From assembly GCA_007258455.2 (NCBI GenBank), contig VDFB02000003.1:40551986-40615985 (forward strand): a stretch of DNA of 64,000 bases, read 5' to 3'. The stretch's first letter is position 1. Every line of letters begins with the position of its first letter. Below the pieces are notes generated by a model, which ran no database searches, was not told the DNA's origin, and saw nothing but the letters and a program-made list of their open reading frames with translations. This stretch comes from Sequoia sempervirens. Its lineage: Eukaryota > Streptophyta > Pinopsida > Cupressales > Cupressaceae. A program made the position numbers and the translations under genes. This document shows positions 1 to 11,047 of this stretch, piece by piece.

Positions 1-458
1 TTCACACTATAGAAAAAGAATAAACTGTTTTTCTCTTATTTCTGCAATTTTTTGGATTTGCAATTTTCTTATCTTTTGGTTTGCCAAGTTATTCCCAAGA
101 AAGATTTTTGCTACTATAGCATCAACTATATGCAATGAGTGCCAAGTGGACCATTCATGATAATGAGAGTTAGGTTCTTGTGAACCACTGCTCCTGAAAT
201 ATTGTTCAATGAAGATTGTCTTGAAAGTTGAAACTATGCAATTGAATCCCAATAAATCATCACATAATGTAATATATATTTTAGATTAAGGAAAGCAGGG
301 ATTTTGAAAGGGTCTAGACCCTTGTATAGAAATAAAGATTACGCATTAATCACATTAAAACAACAAAGGACAACCATGATAATCAACAACAACACAACTA
401 AAACTAGGAGAATCAACAATAACACAGCTACAAAGCTTTACAAACTACCAACCCAAAT
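1..458. other. Stretch without a recognised gene
   Basis: AT-rich DNA. The only open frame (81 codons on the minus strand, positions 7 to 252) shows no motif I recognise. From about 350 to 440 there is a run rich in AAC/CAA triplets. Nothing else is supported. Confidence 0.6.
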
Positions 459-1242
459 TTAGGTTAGTTTGAAACCAAATTGTTCTAACGATTTTTGCTT
501 AACCATAGTGCGAGAATCTTTGTGTCCTAAACTTCTTTTTTTAGAACAAGGAAGATTCATAAGTCCACAAGCAAATTCATCATCCAACCCTATAACCTTA
601 AAAGAGGTATCCATTACCGTATACTCTATAGGAGCTTTCCCCCTACTTCCAACTTTGCTTCCACGTATCCTCAATGGTGGTAATGCACTCATCAACAACA
701 ATAGGCATTTGTTCCTTTTTCCTCCAAACAAAATGGTATTTCTTGTTGCTCAGGCAACTAGCAGTAACATGGTCCACTTTACAACAACAATTGCAAATTA
801 TTGAAGTCTTTGAATTCAATCTGCTACTCCCAATCACCAAATTCAGAAGATAAGGTAATCTGAGTAGGGAACACCATGTTTCTCTCCACAAGCACACATC
901 AACAACAATAGGCATTTGTTCCTTTTTCCTCCAAACAAAATGGTATTTCTTGTTGCTTAGGCAACTAGCAGTAACATGGTCCACTTTACAACAACAATTG
1001 CAAATTATTGAAGTCTTTGAATTCAATTTGCTATTCCCAATCGCCAAATTCAGAAGATAAGGTAATCTGAGTAGGGAACACCATGTTTCTCTCCACAAGC
1101 ACACAAAATCTAGCAAGCAACAAGCAATTCTTGAATTTTGTGATTGTATATGTAGCAAAATACTACCCAAAATTATTGGCAATAACCATAGAATCTCTTT
1201 GTTCGAGTCCAACCCACACAAGAAACTTAATGATGCCATCAT
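459..1242 (-). pseudogene. Zinc-knuckle (gag-like) retroelement relic with duplicated segment
   Basis: The minus-strand frame starting at 1242 runs 199 codons and contains, twice, a Cys-X2-Cys-X4-His-X4-Cys signature (CNCCCKVDHVTASC). This is the CCHC zinc knuckle that retrotransposon Gag proteins use to bind RNA. The two copies lie in a 69-residue unit repeated in tandem. A second minus frame (731 to 459, 90 codons) overlaps the end and probably continues the same protein after a frameshift; I do not recognise that part. Ordinary knuckles have Gly before the His, and here it is Asp. There is no protease or RT nearby on this strand, so this is a fragment. The zinc-knuckle call rests on spacing alone and is moderate. 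Confidence 0.45.
691..1104. repeat. Tandem duplication, 207-bp unit, two copies
   Basis: Positions 691-897 and 898-1104 are nearly identical, with a few substitutions. The period is 207 bp, a multiple of three, so the minus-strand frame stays open across the junction and a complete zinc-knuckle module is doubled. The junction is clean, without spacer. Confidence 0.9.
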
Positions 1243-1426
1243 TCAATGGGTTAAAGCTTGGAGACTAATTTTTAAGACAAAGGCCTCTCTACCCCATAAA
1301 CCAAGGACTTTCTAGAAGAGTCCTTGAGCAATCATTCAGATGGGAAAATGAAAATAAGAAAAAAATATTCAGCATAGTGACTACCTCAACTTGACCTCTT
1401 AGTTTCAATTTCCAAAGCACCCATCT

Positions 1427-1685
1427 TAAAATAATTAAAAAATAGAGAATGTTTACCAAGATATTTGATATTAACAAAGGAGCGAAAGTCTCCTTAAATT
1501 GAGTAACAAACGATTTATCTGATAAGGATAAGATTGACAACTAAGAAAAGCAATTTATCCGATAAGGATAAAATTGACAACTAAGGAAAAAAGAAGACAA
1601 CTGAAGAGAATAAGTAAAGATTCTAAAGACTATAATAATGACTTGATTGACCATTATAACTAAATGTTACAATATTATTTTAATA
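1427..1685 (-). repeat. 3' LTR of the gag-only element
   Basis: Direct repeat of 3034-3293. On the minus strand it starts TATTAAAATAAT and ends ATTATTTTA, so the outer bases are not the canonical TG..CA. The inner TAAAATAAT / ATTATTTTA are perfect 9-bp inverted termini. It lies directly after the polypurine tract. Confidence 0.85.
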
Positions 1686-1695
1686 TCCTCCCTTA
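1686..1695 (-). other. Polypurine tract of the gag-only element
   Basis: Minus-strand purine run AAGGGAGGA immediately upstream of the 3' LTR. This is the expected site of plus-strand priming. Confidence 0.7.
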
Positions 1696-1789
1696 ATGGT
1701 CAATTTATTAACTATATTAAGCCAAACCCAAAAACTAAAATGATCTACTGGTCAAAAAGCGTAGAAGGTTGACTCCTTTTGCTTAGAAT

Positions 1790-2380
1790 GTTCTGACATG
1801 AGTCTCTGGTGAAGATCCTCCTTGGTTAGATTGTTGATCAACCAACCTCCTTTTGTAGAAACTTTGAATATGACCAAATTTACCACAATAATGGCATGTG
1901 ATAGATAGCAGATTCTTGGAATTGTCTTCATTTTGCCCTTGACCATTCTTCTAAGGCCACTTGCCTTTGTCCTGGGCTGCAAAGACTTGTTTTGGACTTG
2001 GTGAATCACTACTGCTACCAAACTACTGCTACAAGAGATTGTTGCATATGTCATCAGACTTCAGATCAACATTGGTAGATGTGATGTTGAGAGTTTCTAT
2101 GAAATGCTTGTAAAACTGTGGTAAGCTTTTCAACATGATAACTACCATGTCTTCTTCCATCTTGCGACCAATAGCAACTAATTGATCACATATGTCTCTG
2201 ATTTTCATTAAATGATCATGGGAAGAAACCCTCTTGTCCATCATTATTGAGAACACCATGTTCTTAGGAAGAATGCCCTGTCTTTATCCAACATCTCGTG
2301 TAGATCTTGTAGGTGTTTCCAAATCTCCACATAAGACTTGTCTGAAGGAATCTTCAAAAGCATTTCATCTGTGATAGATA
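1790..2380 (-). pseudogene. Copia-type Gag (UBN2 domain plus zinc knuckle)
   Basis: Gag forms the particle shell of LTR retrotransposons. The minus strand shows the UBN2/gag pattern: WKHLQDLHEML near 2300, RDICDQLVAIGRKMEED near 2190, and LKSLPQFYKHFIETLN near 2100 (compare the usual L-SLP-SY--L---L). Further down, near 1890, is CHYCGKFGHIQSFY, a CCHC knuckle in which the last Cys has become Tyr. At least two frame changes separate these blocks, and there is no single open frame. It sits between the LTRs of the gag-only element in the right orientation. Confidence 0.8.
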
Positions 2381-2381
2381 A

Positions 2382-3020
2382 CTAAAAAATTGTAGAAAAA
2401 AATTGAATATGTACCTCTTTTTTGAAAAAAGGTAAAAAAACAACACAATTTTATAGAAAAAATTGGTCAAAACCCTAGGCTCTCCTAAAGGCCCACGAAA
2501 CCACAAATAATTAGGAAAAATGATCAAAACCCTAACAGCGAACAACACCCACATTTTTTGTAAAAAAATTGTTAAAAAAACTTGCAATAAAGTTCTGGAA
2601 AATTTGTGAAAGAAATCCTGAAAAAAATCTGCAAAAAAACAGCCACAATTTTGTACAAAAATCGCGAAAAAAGAGTTGAAAATTTGTAATTTTTCTAAAA
2701 ATTTGTCAAAAAAAAGATCTTTAATACCCTATGTGATTTTTAGTAGAGAAAAACCCACGAAGTTTGTAAAAAGATCTGCCAATAAGTTGCAGAAAAAATC
2801 CCATGATTTTATAAAAAATCTGTTCAAAAACTTTTGGAAAAATCCTCATGAAATTTTCAGGTAAAAAAAAATACCGATGAATTTTTGTCAAAAAATTCAC
2901 CAAAAAACTTCTGAAAAGCCCTTGCGAATTTTAGATAATAATCCCACAAGTTTTTTTAATGCAAAAATCTGCCCACAAATTTATAAAAAAAATCGTCAAA
3001 ACTTTAAGAACAAATACCTA
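2382..3020 (-). other. A-rich leader between primer-binding site and gag
   Basis: The stretch is dominated by runs of A with scattered short words such as AAAAAATCTG and AAAATCCC, giving a degenerate, repetitive texture. It occupies the untranslated leader position of the gag-only element. Short open frames here (77, 62 and 60 codons) are low-complexity and are not called genes. Confidence 0.6.
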
Positions 3021-3033
3021 AGCTTTGATACCA
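3021..3033 (-). other. Primer-binding site, initiator-Met tRNA type
   Basis: Minus-strand TGGTATCAAAGCT directly abuts the 5' LTR end. Copia elements commonly carry TGGTATCAGAGC; only one base differs. Confidence 0.8.
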
Positions 3034-3293
3034 TAAAATAATTGAAAATAGAGAGAATGATTACCAAGATATTTTATATTAACAAAGAAGTGGAAGTCTC
3101 CTTAAATAGAGTTACAAACGATGTATCCAATAAGGATAAGATTGACAACAAAGAAAAACGATTTATCCGATAAGGATAAGATCAACAACTAAGAAAAGTA
3201 GAAGACAACTAAAGAGAACAAGGAAAGATTCTAAAGACTATACTAACAACTTAATTGACCATTGTAACTAAATATTACAATATTATTTTAATA
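3034..3293 (-). repeat. 5' LTR of the gag-only element
   Basis: Partner of the repeat at 1427-1685 with roughly 85-90 % identity by eye, ending ATTATTTTA against the primer-binding site. Confidence 0.85.
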
Positions 3294-4145
3294 CTTCTAA
3301 TGACATCAATGTTGGGATGATTACTTGAGAATCTTCCAACAAACGAGTTCCTAAACCAAGCAGTCGACTTAACAGTAAGAGAATCAGGGATAGCAATTTG
3401 TATCTACCCCTCCACCTCAACCTGGGGAGGAACAACATTGGAACACTATAAGTGAGAAACTCCTCACTTGAAGTGGAATAGTGGGACTTTTTCACTACAA
3501 TAGCAATAGGCTCACACACATCAACAAAAGGGCAAACTTGGGGTGTTCACCCTCCCCAACACTCCCAACAGCCACATCACAAGAGTAAGCAGCTTGCAAA
3601 CATGGACCACCTATGTCCTTTAACACTCTAGCCTCTAGCACAAAGGGACAATGTTCCCCCAAAACCCTAGGAGCCCTAGTAGGAGTAGCAATAGGGGTCA
3701 AAGGAAAGCCACCACACCCAACATTGCAGGATTTTGGGAGAGGGAGCAGAAATCTCCTCCTTAGGGCCTGCCCAAGGTTGCTTGACCCAAAATGAAACAA
3801 ATCTGGCCCGTAGAAGACAGTCATGCTTGTGAAACATTCCTTTGTGCCTCCAGCCATAGCGCCATGAGGCAATCATCCTCATCATTAAAACTAGACAAAT
3901 ATAGCTTTGCAGAATATGATTGTGCTTGTAAAACATTCCTTTGCACCTCTAGCCACAACGCCATGAGGGAATCATCCTCATCGTCCTTATATGGGCTGGA
4001 CCATTGGCTCTCCATCATTATCATCTTCGCCATCCCCTTTATCCATTCCATCCTCGCTCCCACTCTGCATAAGATTCACAAACCCTTTACTGCCTCTGCT
4101 CCAGCTCCTGCTCCCACTTGCCATCTTATGTATTGCATTCCTTAA
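3294..4145. other. Coding-like region of unknown family with an internal duplication
   Basis: Several open frames of 60 to 125 codons overlap on both strands and none matches a family I know. On the minus strand a short acidic block followed by LMALWLE-QRNV occurs twice (about 3980 and 3880), so this may be the remains of a repetitive protein. The plus-strand frame 3792-4145 covers the same DNA. I cannot decide on a strand or a function. It lies just outside the gag-only element. Confidence 0.25.
3821..3982. repeat. Direct repeat, about 63 bp, two copies 99 bp apart
   Basis: Positions 3821-3883 and 3920-3982 share the pattern GCTTGTRAAACATTCCTTTG followed by CCAT/CCAC-GCCATGAGG-AATCATCCTCATC with about ten differences. 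Confidence 0.8.
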
Positions 4146-5580
4146 AGCTGTTATCTAATGTAATATATGTTTATTCACTGCTTTAGACTTACTTTTTATG
4201 GTTAACCTTTGTCAGAATCTATTATTTTAAGTTTGTTATAAAGATTGTCTCTTAAGGTTCAGAGATCTTATAGGTACTAAATGCTTTCCTGCAGATGCTT
4301 TGTGACATTGTTGGAGACATGTACTTTGTCAGTCCCATTTACAGCTTGCGTTCATGTGTGGACGTTAATTAGTCGATAGGCTATTATACGTGGGGGAACC
4401 CCACCGGGATCTCCTCCAGTCTGACCCTGACACCGGCGGGGAGAACCTTTCGGCAAAACAAAATCGGTCTGTGCCTATCGGCTATTCCGTTGCTCATTGA
4501 ATATTGTGCAACTGCTAGTATAATTTCCTTATTTTTCTGTCTGCAGAAACAAAGGATATATCATGATTTATGCTTTCTCACATCAAATGAATATTGGAGG
4601 GAAGCATTACAATGTTGTGCTATCTGAAGACCATAGGTTGTAAGCACTTGTAGGTTGTAAGATTTGGTACTGGAAATAAATCCTTGATGTTGTCTTTTTG
4701 TCTCGGCTCATCTTCGTGCAAGATCTCTTGGAGCAACTTTTGAGACATTTTATTCTGTGTGCTACAGGGATTTGACATTTCCTTTTAAAGTTTAAACAAA
4801 CCCATTAAGTGCATATTCAGAAGTACAGTTTTTGATAATATAAAAGCTAAATAGCCATCTTATCAGGTTGATGCAAGGGGCATGGTCAGAAAAATAGTCA
4901 CAAAAGGTTCAAGGCACCTATTTCACAGATTGAAAATCCTCAGTATCTGACTGGGAAATGAGAAACATTCTATGTTCCATGGCATCTTGGGGACAAGGAC
5001 AGCAGTGGATTGCAGGACACATTTTGGGGACAACAATCCAAGGGGACAATTTTTGAGGATGGCAGGGGATATATATATAGTTACAAGCCTAGCCATACAT
5101 GACATCAAAATTCAAATTTAGACATTCAATGTAACATGTTCATTGATTTGAGTATAACAGCAATAAAAAATAGAAATTTCTGATTTCATTGTTCTTTGTT
5201 TTCATTATGACAAAAGGCCTGGAGGATACAAAATCATAAATGAAAGTCTAATGACAACATACATTTCTTACAACTGTATGCTCTCATTTGACATATGCAT
5301 TGATTTCACTTTACAACTGTATGCTATCATGGTTTTTCTCATTCAACACCTCTATACTCAATTTATAATTGTCTGCTCTTCTACGACTATATACAGTCAT
5401 AGAATTGCCCATTGATGAAAAGGGTAACAACTGTATGCTGCCATTCAACAGGAGTACATTTTAATTCCATAGTCCTATATGGGTCATTCAACAACTGTAG
5501 ATTCTATTTCCGTAGTTGCAAGAAGTGAGTGCAAATGATTCTTGTGAGAAAAAAAGGGGATGCATCACCAATTTCCCTGG
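4146..5580. other. No gene recognised; scattered short repeats
   Basis: AT-rich DNA without a long open frame. The 13-mer ACAACTGTATGCT recurs near 5272, 5311 and 5425. One GC-rich island with stem-loop potential is listed separately. Nothing else can be supported. Confidence 0.5.
4374..4480. other. GC-rich island with nested inverted repeats
   Basis: CGATAGG at 4374-4380 pairs with CCTATCG at 4474-4480. Inside it, GTGGGG and CCCCAC form a perfect 6-bp stem with a 3-base loop near 4390-4404. About 110 bp of GC-rich, CpG-containing sequence stands out against AT-rich surroundings. It could be a structured RNA, a transposon end or chance. Confidence 0.4.
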
Positions 5581-5586
5581 AGGGTA

Positions 5587-5705
5587 TGGAATGGTCAAGG
5601 GGTGTCCGACATAGGGACGACGATGGGGATAGGGACAGGGATATAGGGCTGGCCAAGAGGTGTCCAACATGGGGACAACAATGGGGATAAGGACTTGTAT
5701 GCAGG
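5587..5705. repeat. Tandem repeat, about 60-bp unit, two copies
   Basis: Both units hold GTGTCC-ACAT-GGGAC-AC-ATGGGGATA and end in AGGGCTGG. The reverse strand reads as a proline-rich frame, which I attribute to the repeat and not to a gene. Confidence 0.75.
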
Positions 5706-7630
5706 GCTGGGTGGTGCAGATGCATCCACAGGTATTATGGGAAAAATTCGGAAATCATAACTTGTCAAACAGGCAACATGTATGATTACAAAGCCAAAGC
5801 ATTGTTACAAATTTGAGCAATTGCTTTTGCATTTGGATAAAAGTCATGGATAAGCAGTAGCACCACTTTTGTTCATGCAAAAATGTAAAGTACCATTTTA
5901 CACTATATATTACTGTAGATCCATACAAATTATCTGCAGTTTTAAAGCAACAATTGCTTTTAGTAAATTTGCAATCCCAAAAGCTTAATCATTGTTTAAA
6001 CAACACGAATGGCATGAAGTGCGTGATCTTGACCAAGCTCTCCTACCGTTTTTGTTTGAGTGCTGAAATTGTTTAGTAGACAATGTCAAATGAAAGTTAT
6101 GATTTTTGGAGGAACTACCTTCCCATGAGCTAGGAATACCTGATTGATCTGAACATGCAAACTTGTAGATAGGGAGCATGATCGGCTCTTATTACTTATT
6201 TTAGTCATCTATAGTAAGATCTACACACCCATCATGACGGGCATGCATGTTCAACCCGTTTTGTAGGGAACAAAACATGGGATCAAGGATATAAATACTG
6301 CTTAAAATAGTATTATTGTCTAGTGACATGTCTTGATATTAGCTTTAACTACGAAGCCTTAAATATAAGTAAAGTAGCATATCTATATTTAGAAAAATCT
6401 ATGTAGAAGATGTCGAGAGATATCATTTTGAAATGTATACTTTAAAATATTATTATATTATATAAATATTTATTATTATTATATTAATATTATTATTATA
6501 TCATATTATTATATTTTATTAAAATATTATTGTCTTATTATCTTATTTTATTTTATCTTATATTTGTTATTTGATTTTGTGTACACAAACTTTCAAATCC
6601 CATTTTGCCATTGATAAATGTCTCTTGACGTAAAAATATTTTGACAATAATTGTGGGTTTGTTTTGCATGTATCAATGTGACAGTAATTATTACTTAGAT
6701 TTTTTACTTTGTTGTTTCAATCAAGTGAGAATGAAGTATTTGAACATGAGGGATTTCTCTTTGCTATTGTTAAGGAAAACCCATTACTTTTTGTACACAC
6801 ATTAAAGGATCATATTAGATTAGTATTCATAATACACCCGCTTGATATTCATAAATGATCTTGGTATGAATACAAAGATGGGGAATATTCATAGTCAACA
6901 TTTTTAACATGGTCTGGAGCCATTTGTTTTTAGAAATGATGGATATCTTATTGGATTTAAAATGTCTTCTTATTGGGAAAGGTGTCAACTACACTTCTAA
7001 TATTAAGAATATAAACAAATTAAATTTTACATTATAAAACATAAAAATTCAATTTTCAGGTTATAGAGATTGTTTTTGACCAAAATAAATATCTTAGGTT
7101 GTTCAACATTAATTCTTAATGTTCGACACTTATATCTTTTTGAGTTCTATAATTTAGAAAAAGGGCCCAAATAGCATTTTAGATCAAAAGTTATGGTTTT
7201 TAGAAATTGAGCCTCCTACTTTGGAAATCTAAAAACATTTTGACATAGAAAATAGTTGTAAAAAAGAGTTACACTTGTTGATCAACTTATGATGTGTAGT
7301 ATGAAATGCCATAAGACATTTTTAAATGAGGATAATAGAGCCAAAATAGAGCATTTGAGTTGGTCAATGGATTATGAGGAGTGTATGATAGGTGAATGAA
7401 TATGCTACTTTTAACTTGTGGATTCATGTTGGGATTTGGGTGTTGGTGTTTTTAATAGAGATTTGGGCATCACATTTTGGGTGTTTCTAGCTCATGTATT
7501 TTTAATTACCATTTGATGTTTTCATGTATTTCCTCTTGTTAGTTGGAAATAGTGACAGTGTAGACATCACCGAGCATATCATACCACATCTTATTGCAAA
7601 GAGCTTGTAGAGCCCAAGATTGTAAATATA
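5706..7630. other. No gene recognised
   Basis: AT-rich DNA with stop codons in all frames at short intervals. Positions 6430-6560 are low-complexity TAT/ATT triplet-like sequence. No motif, splice pattern or repeat boundary was found. Confidence 0.55.
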
Positions 7631-7717
7631 CCATCTAGACTAGGGGTAGCATAGATGGGTCATGTCTCATCTCGTAGATATATGTATAGGGAAAGATATG
7701 AATGCCAAAGTATGTAT

Positions 7718-7833
7718 GTGTATATGTATATGTGAATAAAGCACATATGAATATATGTAAGATCTTTGTATGAACGTGTATATGTATATGTGAATAAAGC
7801 ACATATGAATATATGTAAGATCTTTGTATGAAC
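7718..7833. repeat. Tandem duplication, 58-bp unit, two copies
   Basis: 7718-7775 and 7776-7833 are practically identical. The unit contains the palindromic words CACATATG and ATATGTA and lies in TATG-rich sequence (7660-7860). The 160-codon minus-strand frame covering it (8117-7635) is Tyr/Ile/His-rich low complexity at its end and is not called. Confidence 0.85.
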
Positions 7834-8140
7834 TTGTATATCAATGTATAAGAATTATATGTAAGAAAGGAAGGAATTAGGCAGAGTATAGGGGAAGATA
7901 TATATTGTACCCTTTTGGACATGATTAATATAATGGTGACCGAAAGAATGGTGACAAAGTACATTGTGAAATATGCCAAGAATGGGATAGTCACCTCACA
8001 AAGGACTATCCTGCAAACCAATTTCAAATCAAGAACACACAAAATCATCTTGACCCTAGATGCCCTATGAACCACAACTATAATGCAACACATAGATAGG
8101 AACATGGCATATGTCAAAGGACTAGCGGAAAGACCTCTGT

Positions 8141-9354
8141 ATGATGCAAGTTATAGACAACCACCATGGAGAGACAATAGAATTGCATATGCACTATATT
8201 AACCTGTTGCTAGACTACATGGGAGACAACAACCAATTGAATTACAGTAGAGGAAGAGGATGCGATAGAAACAATCGTCAAAGAAGTGATGCCACATGTT
8301 ACAATTGCAGGAAAGTAGGTCATTATGCCACAAATGTTGGGAAAAGAAGTGAAGAAAATGACCTTTTGTGAAAATGATTCACATGATATATTCAAATGTG
8401 ATAAGGCACAACAGTATTATTAGAATACAACACATTCTAGAAGTGATGAACTATAAGACAACAAAGACATTAGAGTGATTAGAAGAGTACCACAAAGAGT
8501 CAAAAGCTGCCAGATAATAGATAGTTGGTCATCAAATGCATCAAATGAAGATTATTCCAAAGAAGAGCAACCACCACAAACAAACAAAAAGAAGAAATCC
8601 AAAACAAAGAAGAACAAAGCTACAATGTTGACTAGAGGGGGAATAGATACCAAAAAGAAATAGACAAAGGGAGATTGAAGAAATTAGTGAATCAAAATTG
8701 GAAGAAGAGGAGTATGACTACTTCTGACCAAGTAAGAAACAACATGATCAGATAGTGCAGAAAGCCAAGCAACAAATTGTACAACAATAGAAAAATGAGA
8801 TAACATGTTTTTCAAAAGAAGTGATGATGTTGAAGAATTTAGGATCATTGGCTCAACAAAAAGATCTATTAGTAAAATTAAAATAGTTAGGAAAATATTG
8901 GAATAAACAAAAACAAGTACATCAAATTACAAAAGATTAGAATTGGAAGAATGGTCCCTTGTTAATCATCACAATTTTGAATAACAATAAAGTTAAACAT
9001 TTAATGATAGATCTATGTGCAGACCTCAATATCATTTTGACAACCACTTGGGAGAGGCTAGGTAGACCTAAGCTCATAAAAACACTCATGAATATCAGCT
9101 TAAAAGATGGTTCTGGCATGGAAACATTAGGAACACGGAAAAATGTGGAGGTGAACATAAAAGAAATTACACAAATTGTTGATTTTGAAGTTGTAGAAAT
9201 GAAGGAACCTTTTAACACCTTTAAAGCACTACTTGGACTAAAATGGTTTGTAAATGCTAACGGGATAGTAGACTCTAGGAAGGAAGAGATCTCTTTTTCG
9301 GATGATATTAGGATAGTTCACATTTCACTAGGAGAAAAGCCCAAAGCTATGTAG
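8141..9354 (+). pseudogene. Ty3/gypsy gag-protease relic
   Basis: The plus strand near 8290 encodes CYNCRKVGHYATNV, a zinc knuckle whose last Cys has become Val. After a Lys-rich segment (8475-8663) the frame 8959-9354 shows a retropepsin-like region: LMIDLCADLNIIL stands where a gypsy protease has L-ID-G(A/S)(S)-N-I, and FKALLGLKWFVNANGIVD matches the ILG--WL----- I-D segment that follows. The catalytic D-(S/T)-G-A reads DLCA, so the Gly is lost and the enzyme would be inactive. Frames are broken between the two parts. It points toward the minus-strand gypsy relic at 10-13.6 kb and is a separate insertion. Confidence 0.7.
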
Positions 9355-9359
9355 AAAAT

Positions 9360-10019
9360 TAGGTATGGATAGTCTATGGAGGACCATATTCATCTAGGGT
9401 TAGAGCATGCTGGCTTATTTGTACCACAACCTCAGGCGATACACCCATTATGAGTATCACAACATCACCACCTACACATTTCTTTAGGTGTGGGCGTTCG
9501 AGCACATAAGGTGCACACAACCGACTAGTTATCCTCGAGTCACAACGCATGGTGATCCTCAAGTGCACACATAACTATTGTTGCGTGACTAGTGGCTCAG
9601 TGACCTTATATTTAGGTGGCTAAGATTCAATGCTTTTAGGAGTGATGACATTAGATGGAGGCCTTATAGGCGGATGGGGGTCTAGCCATCCAACAAGAGG
9701 CAACTACGAAGGATGCAACGAGATTGAATCCTTGTCAGCTGATCATACAACATAATTGTACCATACTATTAGCATCAAGTCAAGCAATAGTTCGGTCAGG
9801 TGTAAGCCATCCCATTAGCGGCTCTTATGTTATACGATCACACAGGAGTGCGGCTAGAGCTGAAGATCGCTCATGTTCGACGATCATCAATGTTGCACTC
9901 AACAATGATGATGGCTTGGATGAGGACCAACCAAAGGCTCTAGTGACCGACTCCTATGTTATGAGTATCGATGATAATCAATCAAGCAATGATAACACCA
10001 AATCTCGATATTGAGATAG
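9360..10019. other. No gene recognised between two gypsy relics
   Basis: This 660-bp stretch has visibly more CpG and GC than its neighbours. An open frame of 96 codons (+, 9724-10014) and one of 64 codons (-, 9568-9374) show no family motif. No integrase domain is found here, although that is where the truncated gypsy element next door would have it. Confidence 0.45.
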
Positions 10020-10275
10020 ATTTATCTGCTAATCTTGATACATTCCCATAATTTAATTTACAATAAGCTCAAAATCACCATGAATGTAGATGTGTTTAAT
10101 GGTCAATGCTATCATGGCATGTAAATAAAAAATAAGGGCTTTGTACTTAGCAATGTTATTGGTACAATGAAATTCTAGTTGAAAGGATATATGAACCAAC
10201 CTCCCTTAGGGTGAGAGTAAAACTACACCTGCCTCGAAGCCAGTTTGACATCTTGATTCATCAAAATACATTTCC
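10020..10275 (-). pseudogene. Second, divergent RNase H (Tat-type)
   Basis: The minus-strand frame reads MYFDESRCQTGFEAGVVLLS, then ISFQLEFHCTNNIAKYKALI and IYIHGDFELIVN, with stops scattered in it (after LLSP and after ELIVN). The pattern -YFDGS----GAG-G-VL-SP and LEF-CTNN-AEY-AL and -GDSELI--Q belongs to the extra RNase H of Tat/Ogre elements. The active-site Asp (FDES), the position of the Glu (here Lys in AKYKAL) and the second Asp (HGDFEL) can be compared: at least the Glu is lost. Confidence 0.7.
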
Positions 10276-10279
10276 TACA

Positions 10280-10860
10280 TAGGTTCATGATCTAATGCAA
10301 ATAGGATTTCAACTAAAAATAAGTCTAGATTAGGAAAAGAGCAAGATGAGGGAGCTTCCACCGATTGGTTGACACCAACTTGTCCTTTGATTGCTTTTTG
10401 AGTTATGAACTTAATGTCGAACTCAGAGAGCAACAACACCCATTTCACCAACCTTCCCAAAAGATTAGTTCTAGTAAATAAATGTTTAAGAATATCACAT
10501 TTCATGATCACATGAGTCTTTGCATGGAGAAAATGTCGTAGCTTTTGTGTTGCGAAAATGAGAGAGAAATTGTTTATCCATGGCAGAATATCAAGTCTCC
10601 TAATCAACCAAGATACAACTAATGTAGTAGACCACTCTTTCTTTACCACCATCATCATGTTGAGCTAATAAAGTTGCTAAAGCATGAGGTGATACAAAGA
10701 TATCAAGTAAGAAGGGTCTATCTTGCATAACCAACATTAAGATAGGAGGATTGGCCAAATAACTCTTGATAGACCCAAAATATTTGTCACATTCATCATC
10801 CCATAAAAAATGGACATCTTTCTTCAACAAATGTGTGAAGGGAAGGGTGTGATTAACCAA
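10280..10860 (-). pseudogene. Gypsy RNase H (first domain)
   Basis: Two overlapping frames (10860-10600 and 10658-10275) together give the order PFTHLLKKDVHFLWDDECD, SYLANPPIL, LLDIFVSPHALATLLAQHDD, GKERVVYYIS, then KLRHFLHAKTHVI, GRLVKWVLLLSEFDI and KGQ. This is the classical gypsy RNase H with its connection domain. A frameshift lies near 10640. It follows RT directly on the same strand. Confidence 0.75.
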
Positions 10861-11047
10861 TTGAGATATAAATATACGAATCGCCTAGATCTTCCCTTGC
10901 AAACTACATAGTTGAGAGATGTTTTTAGGTGGAGGCATGTTAACGATTGCATCAATCTTATTCATGTGTTGACTTCAATTATGTGATGGGAGACGATGAA
11001 TCCTAAAAGCTTGTCAGTATCCACACCAAAGACACATTTAAGAGAAT

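Larger units (their letters stand above)
1427..3293 (-). mobile_element. Small LTR retrotransposon with only a gag gene (TR-GAG-like)
   Basis: Two direct repeats of about 259 bp flank a 1.35-kb internal region. Read on the minus strand the order is 5' LTR (right), a primer-binding site TGGTATCAAAGCT (initiator-Met type, one difference from the common copia form), a T-rich leader, a copia-type Gag with a degenerate zinc knuckle, a polypurine tract AAGGGAGG, and the 3' LTR (left). No protease, integrase, RT or RNase H lies between the LTRs. Elements with LTRs and gag only are known in plants as TR-GAG and rely on enzymes supplied by autonomous partners. The flanks CATCT (left) and CTTCT (right) match at four of five bases and could be a decayed target duplication. 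Confidence 0.85.

Noticed and set aside
691..1104. CRISPR-like reading of the tandem repeats in the window
   Set aside because: Units are long, adjacent and without unique spacers, and this is plant nuclear DNA.
4374..4530. Helitron 3' end (CTAG after a hairpin)
   Set aside because: The hairpin is too far from CTAG, and there is no TC start or Rep/helicase similarity.
7635..8117. 160-codon minus-strand frame
   Set aside because: Half of it is the TATG-rich 58-bp tandem repeat translated. No start context or motif.
9724..10014. 96-codon plus frame as a gene
   Set aside because: No motif, and it ends where antisense RNase H coding begins. Probably chance in GC-richer DNA.
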